Shown here: in pieces, positions 24,689 to 33,841 of the stretch
How positions within the stretch are numbered: the stretch's first letter is position 1
How the letters are laid out: every line of letters starts with the position of its first letter
Assembly (NCBI GenBank): GCA_003248865.1
Contig: QFPK01000020.1
Span: forward strand, 1 to 64,000
Direction: 5' to 3'
Source: Sphingomonas sp.
Lineage (GTDB): Bacteria > Pseudomonadota > Alphaproteobacteria > Sphingomonadales > Sphingomonadaceae
DNA length: 64,000 nt
The notes under the pieces: generated by a model
The model's input: only the letters and a program-made list of their open reading frames with translations
Database searches by the model: none
Told to the model about the DNA's origin: nothing
Program-made: the position numbers and the translations under genes

Positions 24689-25528
24689 TCAAGGCACCTG
24701 CCAGCGCATGATACCATCACCGGTCAGAGGTTCAGGGTTTTTCAAGAAACGATTTTCGACAAAACGTCTTGAACAGCGGTCCGCCGCGATCACGAACTCT
24801 CGTGCCTGCCGGACCAACGCGTCGTTGACAGCCTTCGCTAGAACGTCTGGTTTCTGAGTTGAAAAAGCCTCTGCCACTTTCGGGTCATGCACAAGAATCG
24901 CAATACGGTTTGGTGAGTAGGGAAACATGAGGAAACCCTGAGACTGTGCAATTCCCTGAGACATCATCAGCGGGAGATCGCACGTCAGAAGTCTGTGCTT
25001 TGAGTCAACGTTGATGCGAAAGACTCGCATATCGGCCATGATCCGAACAAGGTCTTTCGATGAGATCAACTCCAAGAGAAGATCATTGATCCCATCGGCG
25101 ATCATCCTCTGTTGTTCAGGTTTGTGAGCATCAAAGTCACGAACACCGATCATTCGGTTGGCAAGCTCGTCTCTCATGAAAGCGATTCGGCTAGGGCTGC
25201 GGTACTGGAGCGACAGGACGAATTGAACCAAACCGACCTTGTCGATGGTCGAACCGGATTGGCAAGCGTCGAGCTTTTGCAGAGCCTCCGCCGCTCGGTG
25301 GTCAATTGGTCCAAAAAACCGCATCTCAAGACGCTGTCGCTCCGCCTCTGTGGCTCCCGTTGAGTAAGCGTAAAGATCTCGAGCTTTTCCAATTGACTTT
25401 GGAACAACAGCTTTCTCGTGCAACGGCGCAAGGCATCTAGGACGCACGTATCGCACCATTGACCCCTCGCTCGCCCAACGAGCCGTGTAGAATTGCGGCA
25501 AGAAGTGGTGATCGCGGGGAATACTCAC
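24689..25528 (-). CDS. DUF4238 domain protein in low-GC DNA
   Basis: The 279-residue protein begins IPRDHHFLPQFYTARWASEG, the hallmark of DUF4238, and later has LTCDLPLMM and a positively charged C-terminus. The biochemical function of the family is unknown. G+C in one 60-base sample (25081-25140) is 28 of 60, well below neighbouring genes, so the gene was probably acquired horizontally. It is monocistronic and lies between a parS-like site and a module B repeat. No signal peptide is visible. Confidence 0.85.
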   Translation of the reverse strand: MSIPRDHHFLPQFYTARWASEGSMVRYVRPRCLAPLHEKAVVPKSIGKARDLYAYSTGATEAERQRLEMRFFGPIDHRAAEALQKLDACQSGSTIDKVGLVQFVLSLQYRSPSRIAFMRDELANRMIGVRDFDAHKPEQQRMIADGINDLLLELISSKDLVRIMADMRVFRINVDSKHRLLTCDLPLMMSQGIAQSQGFLMFPYSPNRIAILVHDPKVAEAFSTQKPDVLAKAVNDALVRQAREFVIAADRCSRRFVENRFLKNPEPLTGDGIMRWQVP

Positions 25529-25659
25529 GACTGAAGCATCGCCTCAGACCTGTCGTCTTTCAATATCAAACGAAGTGCCGGAAGCATGATATACCGCAGC
25601 CGAATCAAAATTCTCACATTGTTCTCCTTTCCTCTAAGCGCTCTGAAAAATAATACTTC

Positions 25660-25710
25660 GGGGTGCAGGGGCCTGAGGCCCCTGCTGGGGTGAAGGGGTG
25701 AAACCCCTTC
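25660..25710. repeat. Solitary module B twin hairpin
   Basis: GGGTGCAGGGGCC/GGCCCCTG and then AAGGGG/CCCCTT form two adjacent hairpins homologous to module B of the composite repeats. Arms differ from other copies but still pair (GGGGCC with GGCCCC). It lies upstream of the TPR gene. The rest of 25529-25973 shows no other supported feature except an in-frame extension of that gene. Confidence 0.75.
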
Positions 25711-25973
25711 GTTGTTCTGGCCGGATAGGCCGCGGCGGTCGGGCCGTTGAGGATCGGCTGTAATTCTGGCAAAATGACTTCGGCCTTGCAGTTTCCGGGG
25801 GGGAAAACGCTGTGTCGATACATTCAGGATTCTGGGCAGGATTTCTGCCGCGTGCTGCTCTGCTGCTGGGGGTGGGGCTGGTGTCTGTCGCCTCCACGCC
25901 GGAGGTGCTGCCGTCCGCCGCCATGGACCCGACGCTGGCGGCCGGTTCCTTGTGCGGGCAGAAGCGGGCGGGG

Positions 25974-27593
25974 ATGAACCCGGCGCGGGCGCTGCTGGCG
26001 GCGGCGGCCGTGGCGGCGCCGGCGAGCAGCGCGTTGGCGATGCCGCTCTATCCTGACCTCTCGACGTCGCCTTTTCCGCTGACCACCGCCAGCGCAGAGG
26101 CGCGGCAATGGTTCTCTCAGGGGTTGATGCTGTCCTATGGCTTCAACCATGCGGGCGCGGTGGCCTCGTTCCGCAAGGCGCAGCAGCTGGACCCGGATTG
26201 TGCCCTGTGCTGGTGGGGCGAGGCGGCGGCGCTGGGGCCGAACATCAATGCGCCAATGGACGATCGCGACCGGGAGGCGGCTCTGGCGGCGCTGGACCGG
26301 GCCGTGGCGCTGAAGGCGAAGGCCTCGCCGGTGGAGCGGGCGCTGATCGAGGCGCTGGCGACGCGCTATTCGCGGGACGAGAAGGCGGACCGGGCCGCGC
26401 TGGACGGCGCCTATGCCGACGCCATGCTGGCGGTTGCGGCGCGCTTTCCCAATGACGATGACGTGGCGGTGCTGGCGGCTGAGGCGGTGATGGACACCAG
26501 CCCCTGGAATTACTGGGAAGCCGACCGCAAGACCCCCATCGGCCGCAGCGGCGAGGCGGTGCGGCTGCTGGAGGGCGTGCAGGCGCGCAACCCCGGCCAT
26601 GTGCAGGGCGCGCATCTGTATATCCACATGCTGGAGGCCAGCGACCCTAAGCGGGCGGAAGCGGCGGCCGACCGGCTGGCTGCCTCCAACGTGCCCAGCG
26701 CGGCGCATCTGGTGCATATGCCCGCCCATGCCTGGGTCGGGCTGGGGCGTTACCGGGATTCCATCCGCAGCAATCTGGCGGCGGCGCGGGCGGATGAGGC
26801 GTTCATCAACGCGACCGGCGACCGTGGGTTGGTGCGCTATGGCTATTATCCGCACAACATCCATTTCATCGTAACCTCGGCGCAGATGGCAGGCGACATG
26901 GGAACGGCCATACGCGAGGCCGAGCGGCTTCGGGCTGTGATGGATGTGGATACGTCGGCCAGCATCGGATGGGTTCAGGCGATCGATGCGGCGCCCTTCC
27001 TGGCGATGGCGCAATTCGCGACGCCGGACGAGATTCTGGCAATGCCGGCGCCGGATGCGCGGCTGCCCTATGCCAATGCGATGCGGCGCTATGCCCGGGC
27101 CGTCGCCTATGCCGGGAAGCGCGACTGGAAGGGCTATGAGGCGGAAATGGCGGCGCTGGAGGCGCTGAAATCAGATCCGGGCGTGAAGGGGCTGGTGGAT
27201 CAGGCGATCCCGGTGCCCGAGCTGATCGCGGTGGCGGAGGATGTGGCGCGCGGGCGGCGATCCATGGCGGAGGGCAGGTTCAAGGAGGCGGCCACGCATT
27301 TCCGTGCGGCGGCGGAGACCGAGGTGAAGATCAGCTATATGGAGCCGCCCTTCTGGTACTACCCGGTGCGGCAGTCGCTGGGGGCGGCACTGTATCTGGC
27401 GGGGGACGCGGAGGGCGCGAGCGAGGCGTTCCGCGCGGCGCTGGTGCAGACTCCCGGCAACGGCTGGGCGCTTTACGGGCTGGCGAAGAGCGAGGCGGCA
27501 GCCGGGCACAAGGCGGAATCGGCGGCGGCGCTGGCGGCGTTCGACAAGGCCTGGGCCGGCGACAAGGGCTGGCTGAAGATGGAGCGGCTGTAA
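25974..27593 (+). CDS. Exported TPR-repeat protein
   Basis: The 539-residue product has a clear signal peptide (MNPARALLAAAAVAAPASSALA) followed by PLYPDLSTSPFPLTT and TPR-like helical repeats (GLMLSYGFNHAGAVASFRKA, CALCWWGEAAALG, HLVHMPAHAWVGLGRYRDS). Similar proteins are widespread as exported TPR proteins of unknown role. An in-frame GTG at 25812 would add 54 residues that also contain a hydrophobic segment; I prefer ATG 25974 because the signal peptide then sits directly before the conserved part. It converges with acnB and shares a strong hairpin between the two stops. Confidence 0.8.
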   Translation: MNPARALLAAAAVAAPASSALAMPLYPDLSTSPFPLTTASAEARQWFSQGLMLSYGFNHAGAVASFRKAQQLDPDCALCWWGEAAALGPNINAPMDDRDREAALAALDRAVALKAKASPVERALIEALATRYSRDEKADRAALDGAYADAMLAVAARFPNDDDVAVLAAEAVMDTSPWNYWEADRKTPIGRSGEAVRLLEGVQARNPGHVQGAHLYIHMLEASDPKRAEAAADRLAASNVPSAAHLVHMPAHAWVGLGRYRDSIRSNLAAARADEAFINATGDRGLVRYGYYPHNIHFIVTSAQMAGDMGTAIREAERLRAVMDVDTSASIGWVQAIDAAPFLAMAQFATPDEILAMPAPDARLPYANAMRRYARAVAYAGKRDWKGYEAEMAALEALKSDPGVKGLVDQAIPVPELIAVAEDVARGRRSMAEGRFKEAATHFRAAAETEVKISYMEPPFWYYPVRQSLGAALYLAGDAEGASEAFRAALVQTPGNGWALYGLAKSEAAAGHKAESAAALAAFDKAWAGDKGWLKMERL

Positions 27594-27599
27594 AAGGGC

Positions 27600-27625
27600 G
27601 GCGGCGGCCGGATCAGGCCGCCGCC
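27600..27625. terminator. GC-rich hairpin between convergent genes
   Basis: GGCGGCGGCC (27600-27609) and GGCCGCCGCC (27616-27625) are exact inverses around GGATCA. The hairpin lies between the convergent stops of the TPR gene and acnB. An A-run precedes it (27592-27595), giving a short T-run on the leftward transcript. It could serve both directions. Confidence 0.7.
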
Positions 27626-27635
27626 GAGCCTTTAC

Positions 27636-30425
27636 TCAGTAATGCACCGACCGGGCGTCGATCAGGGCCGATTTCGGCGGCGCGAACTTGGTGAGATCGA
27701 TGCCGTCGACGGCGGCCTTATATTCCTCGGCGCTGGGGGTGCGGCCCAGAATGGCCGAGAGCACCACGACCGGGGTTGAGGCCAGCAGGGATTCGCCCTT
27801 CTTCTCGCCCGAATCCTCGACGACGCGGCCCTGAAACAGCCGGGTCGAGGTGGCGAGCACGGTGTCGCCCTTTTCGGCCTTTTCCTGGTTGCCCATGCAG
27901 AGGTTGCAGCCCGGGCGTTCGAGATAGAGGATATTCTCATACTCGGTGCGCGCGGCGCTCTTGGGGCTGAAGTCGTCGAACTCGAAGCCGGAGTAGCGTT
28001 GCAGGATTTCCCAGTCGCCCTCGGCCTTCAGCTCGTCGATGATGTTGTAGGTGGGGGCGGCGACCACGAGCGGGGCCTTGAACTCGACCTTGCCTTCGGC
28101 CTTTTCGATGTTCTTCAGCATCTGCGCCACGATTTTCATGTCACCCTTGTGCACCATGCACGAGCCCACGAAGCCGAGATCCACCTTCTTGGTGCCGCCA
28201 TAATAGGACACCGGGCGGATGGTATCGTGGGTGTAGCGCTTGGACACGTCGATGTTGTTCACATCGGGGTCGGCGATCATCGGCTCGTCGATCTCGTCGA
28301 GGTCGACCACGACTTCGGCGAAATATTTCGCATTGTCGTCGGGCGCCAGCGCCGGCTTTTCGCCCGAGCGGATCTCGGCGATGCGGGCATCGGCCTTGGC
28401 GATCAGGCCGCCCAGCGTGCCGGCGGCATTTTCCATGCCCTTGTCGATCATGATCTGGATGCGCGACTTGGCGATTTCCAGCGATTCGATGAGCGTTTCA
28501 TCCTGCGAGATGCAGATGGACGCCTTGGCCTTCATCTCGGCCGTCCAGTCGGTGAAGGTGAAGGCCTGATCGGCGAGCAGGGTGCCGATATGCACTTCGA
28601 TGATGCGGCCCTGGAACACATTGTCGCCGTGCTGCTTCAGCATCTGCGCCTGCGTGGCGTGGACGACATCGCGGAAGTCCATATAGGGCTTCATCGCGCC
28701 CTTGAAGGTGACCTTGACCGATTGCGGGATCGGCATGGTCGCCTCTCCGGTGGCGAGCGCCAGCGCCACGGTGCCGGAATCGGCCCCGAACGCCACGCCC
28801 TTCGACATGCGGGTGTGGCTGTCGCCGCCGATGATGATGGCCCAGTCGTCCACGGTGATGTCGTTCAGCACCTTGTGGATCACGTCTGTCATGGAATGAT
28901 AGACGCCCTTCGGGTCACGCGCGGTGATCAGGCCGAAGTTGTTCATGAAGGACATCAGCTTGGGGATGTTGGCCTGTGCCTTCTTGTCCCACACGGAGGC
29001 CGTGTGGCAGCCCGACTGATAGGCGCCATCCACCAGCGGGGAGATGACGGTGGCCGCCATCGCTTCCAGTTCCTGCGCGGTCATCAGGCCAGTGGTGTCC
29101 TGCGAGCCGACGATATTCACCTTCACGCGCACGTCTGAGCCAGCGTGCAGCACCTTGCCCGGCGTCACGCCGACGGCGTTGCGGTTGAAGATCTTCTCCA
29201 CCGCAGTCAGGCCCTGGCCTTCGACGGTGATTTCCTTGTTGGGCGCGAACACCGGGGTGGCTTCGATGCCCAGCGTCTGGGCAGCGAAGGTCTGCAGCTT
29301 CTTGCCGAAGACGATGGCGTAGGAGCTGCCCGCCTTCATGAATTCCATCTTCTGCGGCGTGAAGGCGGCGGCCACGTCGACCAGCTCGTTGCCCGCCTCG
29401 TCCGTCAGCTTGCGGCCCTTCACGTCGATCTTCAGCACGGTGCCGGTCTCGACCGAATATTTCTGTTCGAGGATGGGGCTGCCATCATTGTTGAGGATCG
29501 GCTTGCCGTCCTCGCCCGCCATCCGCGCCCAGTTCTTCAGGTTGATGCCGATGCCGCCGGTGACGTCCACGGTTGTCGCGAAGATCGGCGAGATGCCGTT
29601 GGTGCCGGCCACGATCGGGGCGAAATTGACGAAGGGCACATAGGGGCTGGCCTGCTTGCCAGTCCACAGCGCCACATTGTTCACGCCGGACATCCGCGAC
29701 GAGCCCACGCCCATCGTGCCCTTTTCGGCAATCATCATCACCCGCTTGTCGGGGTGCTGCCGTTGCAGCGCGAGGATTTCCTGCTGCGCGGCAGGCGAGA
29801 TCATGCACTGGCCGTGCAGTTCGCGATCCGAGCGGGAGTGCGCCTGATTGCCGGGCGACAGCAGGTCTGTGGAGATGTCGCCTTCGGCGGCGATGAAGGT
29901 GACGACCTTGATCTCGTCCTCGACAGCCGGAAGCTTGGTGAAGAATTCGGCCTTGGCGTAGCTTTCCAGCACGCCCTTGGCGACCGCGTTACCCGCCTGG
30001 AAGGCGTCGCGCAGGCGGAACATGTCGGCGTCGTAGAGGAACACCTGGGTCTTCAGCACCTCGCCCGCCTTGGCGGCGAGGCCGGCATCGCTGCCGAGCG
30101 CGATATCCAACAGCACCTCGATCGAGGGGCCGCCCTTCATGTGCGACAGCAGTTCCAGCCCGAAATCCGGGGTGATTTCGGGCACGACCACATCGCCCAG
30201 AATGATCCGCTTCAGGAAAGCGGCCTTCACGCCTGCGGCGCTCGTGGTGCCGGGCAGGGTGTTGTAGATGAAGAACTTCAGGGCGTCGGCGCGGTGTTCG
30301 CTGCCGGCATCCTCGATCAGAGCGGTGATTTCGCCCAGAAGCACGCCGTCGTCGATGGGCTTGGGGGCAAGACCCTGGGTTTTGCGGCTTTCGATTTCGG
30401 CGAGATAATCAAGGTAGGCGGTCAT
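27636..30425 (-). CDS. acnB: Aconitate hydratase B
   Basis: The 929-residue enzyme interconverts citrate and isocitrate in the TCA cycle and may act on 2-methylisocitrate. The N-terminal HEAT-like domain, SPGNQAHSRSDRELHG, GTMGVGSSRMSGVNN, GGDSHTRMSKG and the [4Fe-4S] cysteines in GCHTASVW and ERPGCNLCMGNQ identify AcnB. It is longer than the enterobacterial enzyme (about 865 residues) because of an insertion around KIDVKGRKLTDEAGNELVDV. The long form resembles, from memory, enzymes of Bacteroidetes. Start is ATG 30425 (MTAYLDYLAEIESRK). Most alphaproteobacteria I know rely on AcnA, so the isozyme is noteworthy. Confidence 0.95.
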   Translation of the reverse strand: MTAYLDYLAEIESRKTQGLAPKPIDDGVLLGEITALIEDAGSEHRADALKFFIYNTLPGTTSAAGVKAAFLKRIILGDVVVPEITPDFGLELLSHMKGGPSIEVLLDIALGSDAGLAAKAGEVLKTQVFLYDADMFRLRDAFQAGNAVAKGVLESYAKAEFFTKLPAVEDEIKVVTFIAAEGDISTDLLSPGNQAHSRSDRELHGQCMISPAAQQEILALQRQHPDKRVMMIAEKGTMGVGSSRMSGVNNVALWTGKQASPYVPFVNFAPIVAGTNGISPIFATTVDVTGGIGINLKNWARMAGEDGKPILNNDGSPILEQKYSVETGTVLKIDVKGRKLTDEAGNELVDVAAAFTPQKMEFMKAGSSYAIVFGKKLQTFAAQTLGIEATPVFAPNKEITVEGQGLTAVEKIFNRNAVGVTPGKVLHAGSDVRVKVNIVGSQDTTGLMTAQELEAMAATVISPLVDGAYQSGCHTASVWDKKAQANIPKLMSFMNNFGLITARDPKGVYHSMTDVIHKVLNDITVDDWAIIIGGDSHTRMSKGVAFGADSGTVALALATGEATMPIPQSVKVTFKGAMKPYMDFRDVVHATQAQMLKQHGDNVFQGRIIEVHIGTLLADQAFTFTDWTAEMKAKASICISQDETLIESLEIAKSRIQIMIDKGMENAAGTLGGLIAKADARIAEIRSGEKPALAPDDNAKYFAEVVVDLDEIDEPMIADPDVNNIDVSKRYTHDTIRPVSYYGGTKKVDLGFVGSCMVHKGDMKIVAQMLKNIEKAEGKVEFKAPLVVAAPTYNIIDELKAEGDWEILQRYSGFEFDDFSPKSAARTEYENILYLERPGCNLCMGNQEKAEKGDTVLATSTRLFQGRVVEDSGEKKGESLLASTPVVVLSAILGRTPSAEEYKAAVDGIDLTKFAPPKSALIDARSVHY

Positions 30426-30676
30426 CGCGATCTCAACATCCTGAGGTGAAGATGCCGGCGCGCAGCGCCTGGGACCGGCGCCGCCGACGGGCATGGGTCT
30501 GATCATTTCCGCCTACGCCAGCAGGGGCGGACTGACAAGGTGCGCCGACGCCAGCAAAAGGTCGCGCATCGGGGAGAACGGGGGATTGCAGGAACCGCGA
30601 CGCGCGGGCTTCCTTTACATTCCTCAACCCCTTACCACCGAGGCCGGGTCAACAAATAGGCAAAGGGGCGATCTTC

Positions 30677-32116
30677 GTGAAACATCTGGCTGGTCTGTGC
30701 GCGTTGTTGCTCGTTTCTGCGGGTCCCGCGTGTGGACAGGCAGCGCAGCCCGCGCCTGATGCCGTGGCCCAGGCGGACAAGCTGTTCGGGACAATGGCAG
30801 CCGATCGGCCGGGCGCCGTCGTGCTGGTGACGCGCAAGGGGCAGACCGTCTACAGCCGCGCCTTCGGGGCGGCCGATCTGGAGCAGGGGGTGGCGATCAA
30901 GGCCGACACCCGCTTCCATGTCGCCAGCGTCTCCAAGCAGTTCACCGCGCTTGCGATCGCGCTGCTGGCGCAGGACGGGAAGGTCCGGCTGGATGAGGAC
31001 ATCCACGCCTATCTGCCTGAGCTGCCCGATTTCGGGGCACGCATCACGGTGGCGGACCTGCTGCATCACACGAGCGGGCTGCGCGACCAGTGGGAGTTGC
31101 TGGTGCTCTCTGGCCACAATGCGCAGGATCTGCTGACGCAGGGTGGAATTCTGGCGCTGGTGCAGAAGCAGGGCGAGCTGAACTTCGCGCCGCAGACGGA
31201 ATATCGCTACAGCAACACGGGTTATACGCTGGCGGCCGAAATCGTGGCCCGGGTGTCGGGCATGCCGTTCCGCCGCTTCGTGCAGGAGCGCATCTTCACG
31301 CCGCTGGGGATGACGAACAGCCTGATCTACGACAATGCCGCCGAAATCGTGCCCGGGCGGGCGAATTCCTATGCGGTGAGCCCGAGCGGAACCGTGCTCC
31401 ACCGGCGCCTGAACTACAGCAATTTCGGCGCCACCAGCATGATCACCACGGCAGCCGATCTGGACAAATGGGCGCAGGAACTGCGCGCGCCGAAGTTGTT
31501 CGATCCAGCCTTCATCCAATACCTTCATGCGCCGCTGCGGCTGAAGGATGGCACGCTCTCCAACTATGGGCTGGGGCTTTACAAGGACCCCGTGCGCGGC
31601 CGGCAGGCGATCATGCATGGCGGCGCCGATGCCGGCTTCCGCACGCTGTTCGCGACCTATCCGGCGGAAGACGCCAGCATCATCATCCTGACCAACGGCA
31701 GCGCGGACATGACCCCGCTGCACGAAGGGCTGGTCGACATCTTCCTGAATGACGGCGCCGCGCCGCCGCCGGCCGTGCAGCCGAAGCCCGCCGAGATGGC
31801 GCGGCTGGTGGGTTACTATTCGAGCGGATGGGGACCGGGCCTTGAGCTGAAGCTGCAGGACGGGAAGCTGGTGCGGTCCGGCGGATCGGCCGCGCCGGCG
31901 AGCTTCCGCAAGGACGGGCTGATCGAGTTCACCGGGCCGGTCACGCGATTCCGGGTCGCGAAATCGGCGGGTGGTCAGGTGACGGCGCTGGGTGCGGAAC
32001 GGTTTGATTTCCCGATGGGGCGTATACTCTTCTCGCGCGGTGCTGCCGGGAAGCCGAACGGGTTCAAACTGACGAGCGGCCGGGCGCGGAACCTGCGGTT
32101 CGAGCGGGTCGACTGA
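30677..32116 (+). CDS. Exported serine hydrolase, beta-lactamase/class C type
   Basis: The 479-residue protein has a signal peptide (MKHLAGLCALLLVSAGPACG) with a cysteine near the cleavage site that could be a lipobox. The catalytic SxxK is SVSK, the second motif is YSN, and HGG stands for the third motif, so the penicillin-binding-protein/AmpC-like fold is active by motif. Members include esterases, D-peptidases and beta-lactamase relatives. A C-terminal lipocalin-like beta domain follows (VGYYSSGWGPGLELKLQDGK). The gene stands alone; no ampR is adjacent, so a resistance role is not supported. A REP-like pair lies after the stop. Confidence 0.88.
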   Translation: MKHLAGLCALLLVSAGPACGQAAQPAPDAVAQADKLFGTMAADRPGAVVLVTRKGQTVYSRAFGAADLEQGVAIKADTRFHVASVSKQFTALAIALLAQDGKVRLDEDIHAYLPELPDFGARITVADLLHHTSGLRDQWELLVLSGHNAQDLLTQGGILALVQKQGELNFAPQTEYRYSNTGYTLAAEIVARVSGMPFRRFVQERIFTPLGMTNSLIYDNAAEIVPGRANSYAVSPSGTVLHRRLNYSNFGATSMITTAADLDKWAQELRAPKLFDPAFIQYLHAPLRLKDGTLSNYGLGLYKDPVRGRQAIMHGGADAGFRTLFATYPAEDASIIILTNGSADMTPLHEGLVDIFLNDGAAPPPAVQPKPAEMARLVGYYSSGWGPGLELKLQDGKLVRSGGSAAPASFRKDGLIEFTGPVTRFRVAKSAGGQVTALGAERFDFPMGRILFSRGAAGKPNGFKLTSGRARNLRFERVD

Positions 32117-32145
32117 CGGCGGGGTCGCGCGCACTCTGCCTTCCA

Positions 32146-32246
32146 CCCGCTCAGGCTGAGCTTGTCGAAGCCCCCGACGTGAAAGCGCGACGGCTGAGCT
32201 TGGTGGTCATTGCGCATGGGGCTTCGACAAGCTCAGCCTGAGCGGG
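32146..32246. repeat. 99-nt REP-like inverted pair, copy 2
   Basis: The arm starting CCCGCTCAGGCTGAGCTTG (32146-32174) pairs exactly with 32218-32246 around a 43-base spacer. The spacer aligns with that of copy 1 and, reversed, with copy 3. It lies between the convergent serine hydrolase and rpoN genes and may end both transcripts. No other feature is seen in 32117-32346. Confidence 0.9.
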
Positions 32247-32346
32247 TGGTAGGGCAATGGTGGTTAAGGCCGAAAGGAAGGCCTATTTCCAAACACTGCA
32301 ATTGGCTGCTTTCAGGCCGCGTGGACCAAGCGCGCGGAATTTCTTG

Positions 32347-33837
32347 CTAAGCCGCGCGGACCAGCGCGCGGCGGCGGCGGTCGAAGCTGGAGGGGATGTT
32401 CATCGCCTCGCGGTATTTGGTGACGGTGCGGCGGGCGAGATCGTAGCCGTCTTTCTTCAGCGCCTCGACCAGCTTGTCGTCTGACAGCGGCTTCAGCGGT
32501 TCTTCCGCATCGATCAGGGCCTTCAGGCGCTGGCGCACGGCTTCGGCGGAGGCATCGCCGCCGCCGTCGCTGCTCTGGATCGCGGTGGTGAAGAAATATT
32601 TCAGCTCGAACACGCCCCGGTCGCAGGCCAGATATTTGTTGCTGGTGACGCGGCTGACGGTGGATTCGTGCATCTCAATGGCGTCCGCGATCTGCCGCAG
32701 CGTGAGCGGCTTCAGATGGGCGACGCCCTTTTCGAAGAAGGCCTGCTGTTCCTCCACCAGCGCGATGGCGACCTTCATGATGGTGCCGGCGCGCTGGTCC
32801 AGCGCCTTCATCAGCCACTGCGCCTGGCTGACGCAGCTGTCGAGGAACTGGCGTTCGGGTTTTCCGCGCGCAGGCGTCTTGCCCACGCTGTGGGCTGCGA
32901 TGCGGGCCTGATACTGGCGGTTGACGATGAGGCGCGGGAGGGTGCCGCTGTTCAGCTCCACCGTGAAGCCGCCCCGGGGGGAGCGGCGGACGAAGATGTC
33001 GGGCACGACGGGCACGGTGCGGCCGCCGCCCCAGGCAAGGCCGGGCTTCGGATTGTAGCCGCGCAGCTCGCGCAGCATGTCGGCCAGATCCTCCGCATCG
33101 ACATCGCACAGGCGGCGCAGCTGGGCGAGATCGCCGCGCGCGACCAGTTCCAGATTGTCGATGAGGGCGGCCATGCAAGGGTCGTAGCGGTCGGCTTCCT
33201 TGGCCTGCAGCGCGATGCATTCGGCGAGGTTGCGTGCGCCGACGCCGGTGGGTTCGAATTGCTGCACGATGGCGAGCGCCCGATCCACCTGCGCTTCCGG
33301 CACGCCCAGACGTTCCGCGACGAGCAGGCAGGGTTCGGTGAGATAGCCGGCCTCGTCGATCAGCGAGATCAGGTGAAGGACGATGGGCAGCAGCGCGGGC
33401 GCGATGCCCATCGCCTGCCGTTCCAGATGTTCGGCCAGCGTGACATCGTCTGCCGCGACGGAATCGAAGCTGAATTCCTCGCCGGGTTCGGCCGGGCGGC
33501 CGCTGTCTGCGACGCTGTCGTGGTGGAAGCGTTCCTCGACATAGTCGACGTCGAGATCGTTGCCGGCATGGGCATGATCCTCGGCGGCGAGCTGGGTGTC
33601 CATGTCGGCCGGGTCATGGTCTGCCGGGGGTGCGGGGGCATCCTCCAGGCTGTCGGCGGGGCCGCCGCCGTCGCCGTCATCCGCCATTTCGAGCAGCGGG
33701 TTGCGCTCCAGCTCGGCCGCGATTTCGGCCTGCAGTTCCAGATTGGAGAGGGTGAGCAGCTTGATCGCCGCCTGGAGCTGGGGCGAGATGACCAGCGTCT
33801 GGCTGGTCCTGAGATCAAGGCGGGGCCCCAGCGCCAT
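32347..33837 (-). CDS. rpoN: RNA polymerase sigma-54 factor
   Basis: The 496-residue protein has the glutamine/leucine-rich N-terminal activator region (SQTLVISPQLQAAIKLLTLS), an acidic linker, the core-binding domain and a C-terminal RpoN box ARRTVTKYREAM preceding IPSS. It directs transcription from -24/-12 promoters, and a textbook one lies upstream of glnB in this window. It starts four bases after the lptB stop, an arrangement common in proteobacteria. The C-terminal hairpin 32146-32246 lies downstream. Confidence 0.97.
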   Translation of the reverse strand: MALGPRLDLRTSQTLVISPQLQAAIKLLTLSNLELQAEIAAELERNPLLEMADDGDGGGPADSLEDAPAPPADHDPADMDTQLAAEDHAHAGNDLDVDYVEERFHHDSVADSGRPAEPGEEFSFDSVAADDVTLAEHLERQAMGIAPALLPIVLHLISLIDEAGYLTEPCLLVAERLGVPEAQVDRALAIVQQFEPTGVGARNLAECIALQAKEADRYDPCMAALIDNLELVARGDLAQLRRLCDVDAEDLADMLRELRGYNPKPGLAWGGGRTVPVVPDIFVRRSPRGGFTVELNSGTLPRLIVNRQYQARIAAHSVGKTPARGKPERQFLDSCVSQAQWLMKALDQRAGTIMKVAIALVEEQQAFFEKGVAHLKPLTLRQIADAIEMHESTVSRVTSNKYLACDRGVFELKYFFTTAIQSSDGGGDASAEAVRQRLKALIDAEEPLKPLSDDKLVEALKKDGYDLARRTVTKYREAMNIPSSFDRRRRALVRAA

Positions 33838-33841
33838 ATGG

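Noticed and set aside
30677..32116. AmpC-type resistance beta-lactamase
   Set aside because: SxxK and YSN are shared by the whole serine hydrolase family. Here HGG replaces KTG, a lipocalin-like tail follows and there is no ampR.
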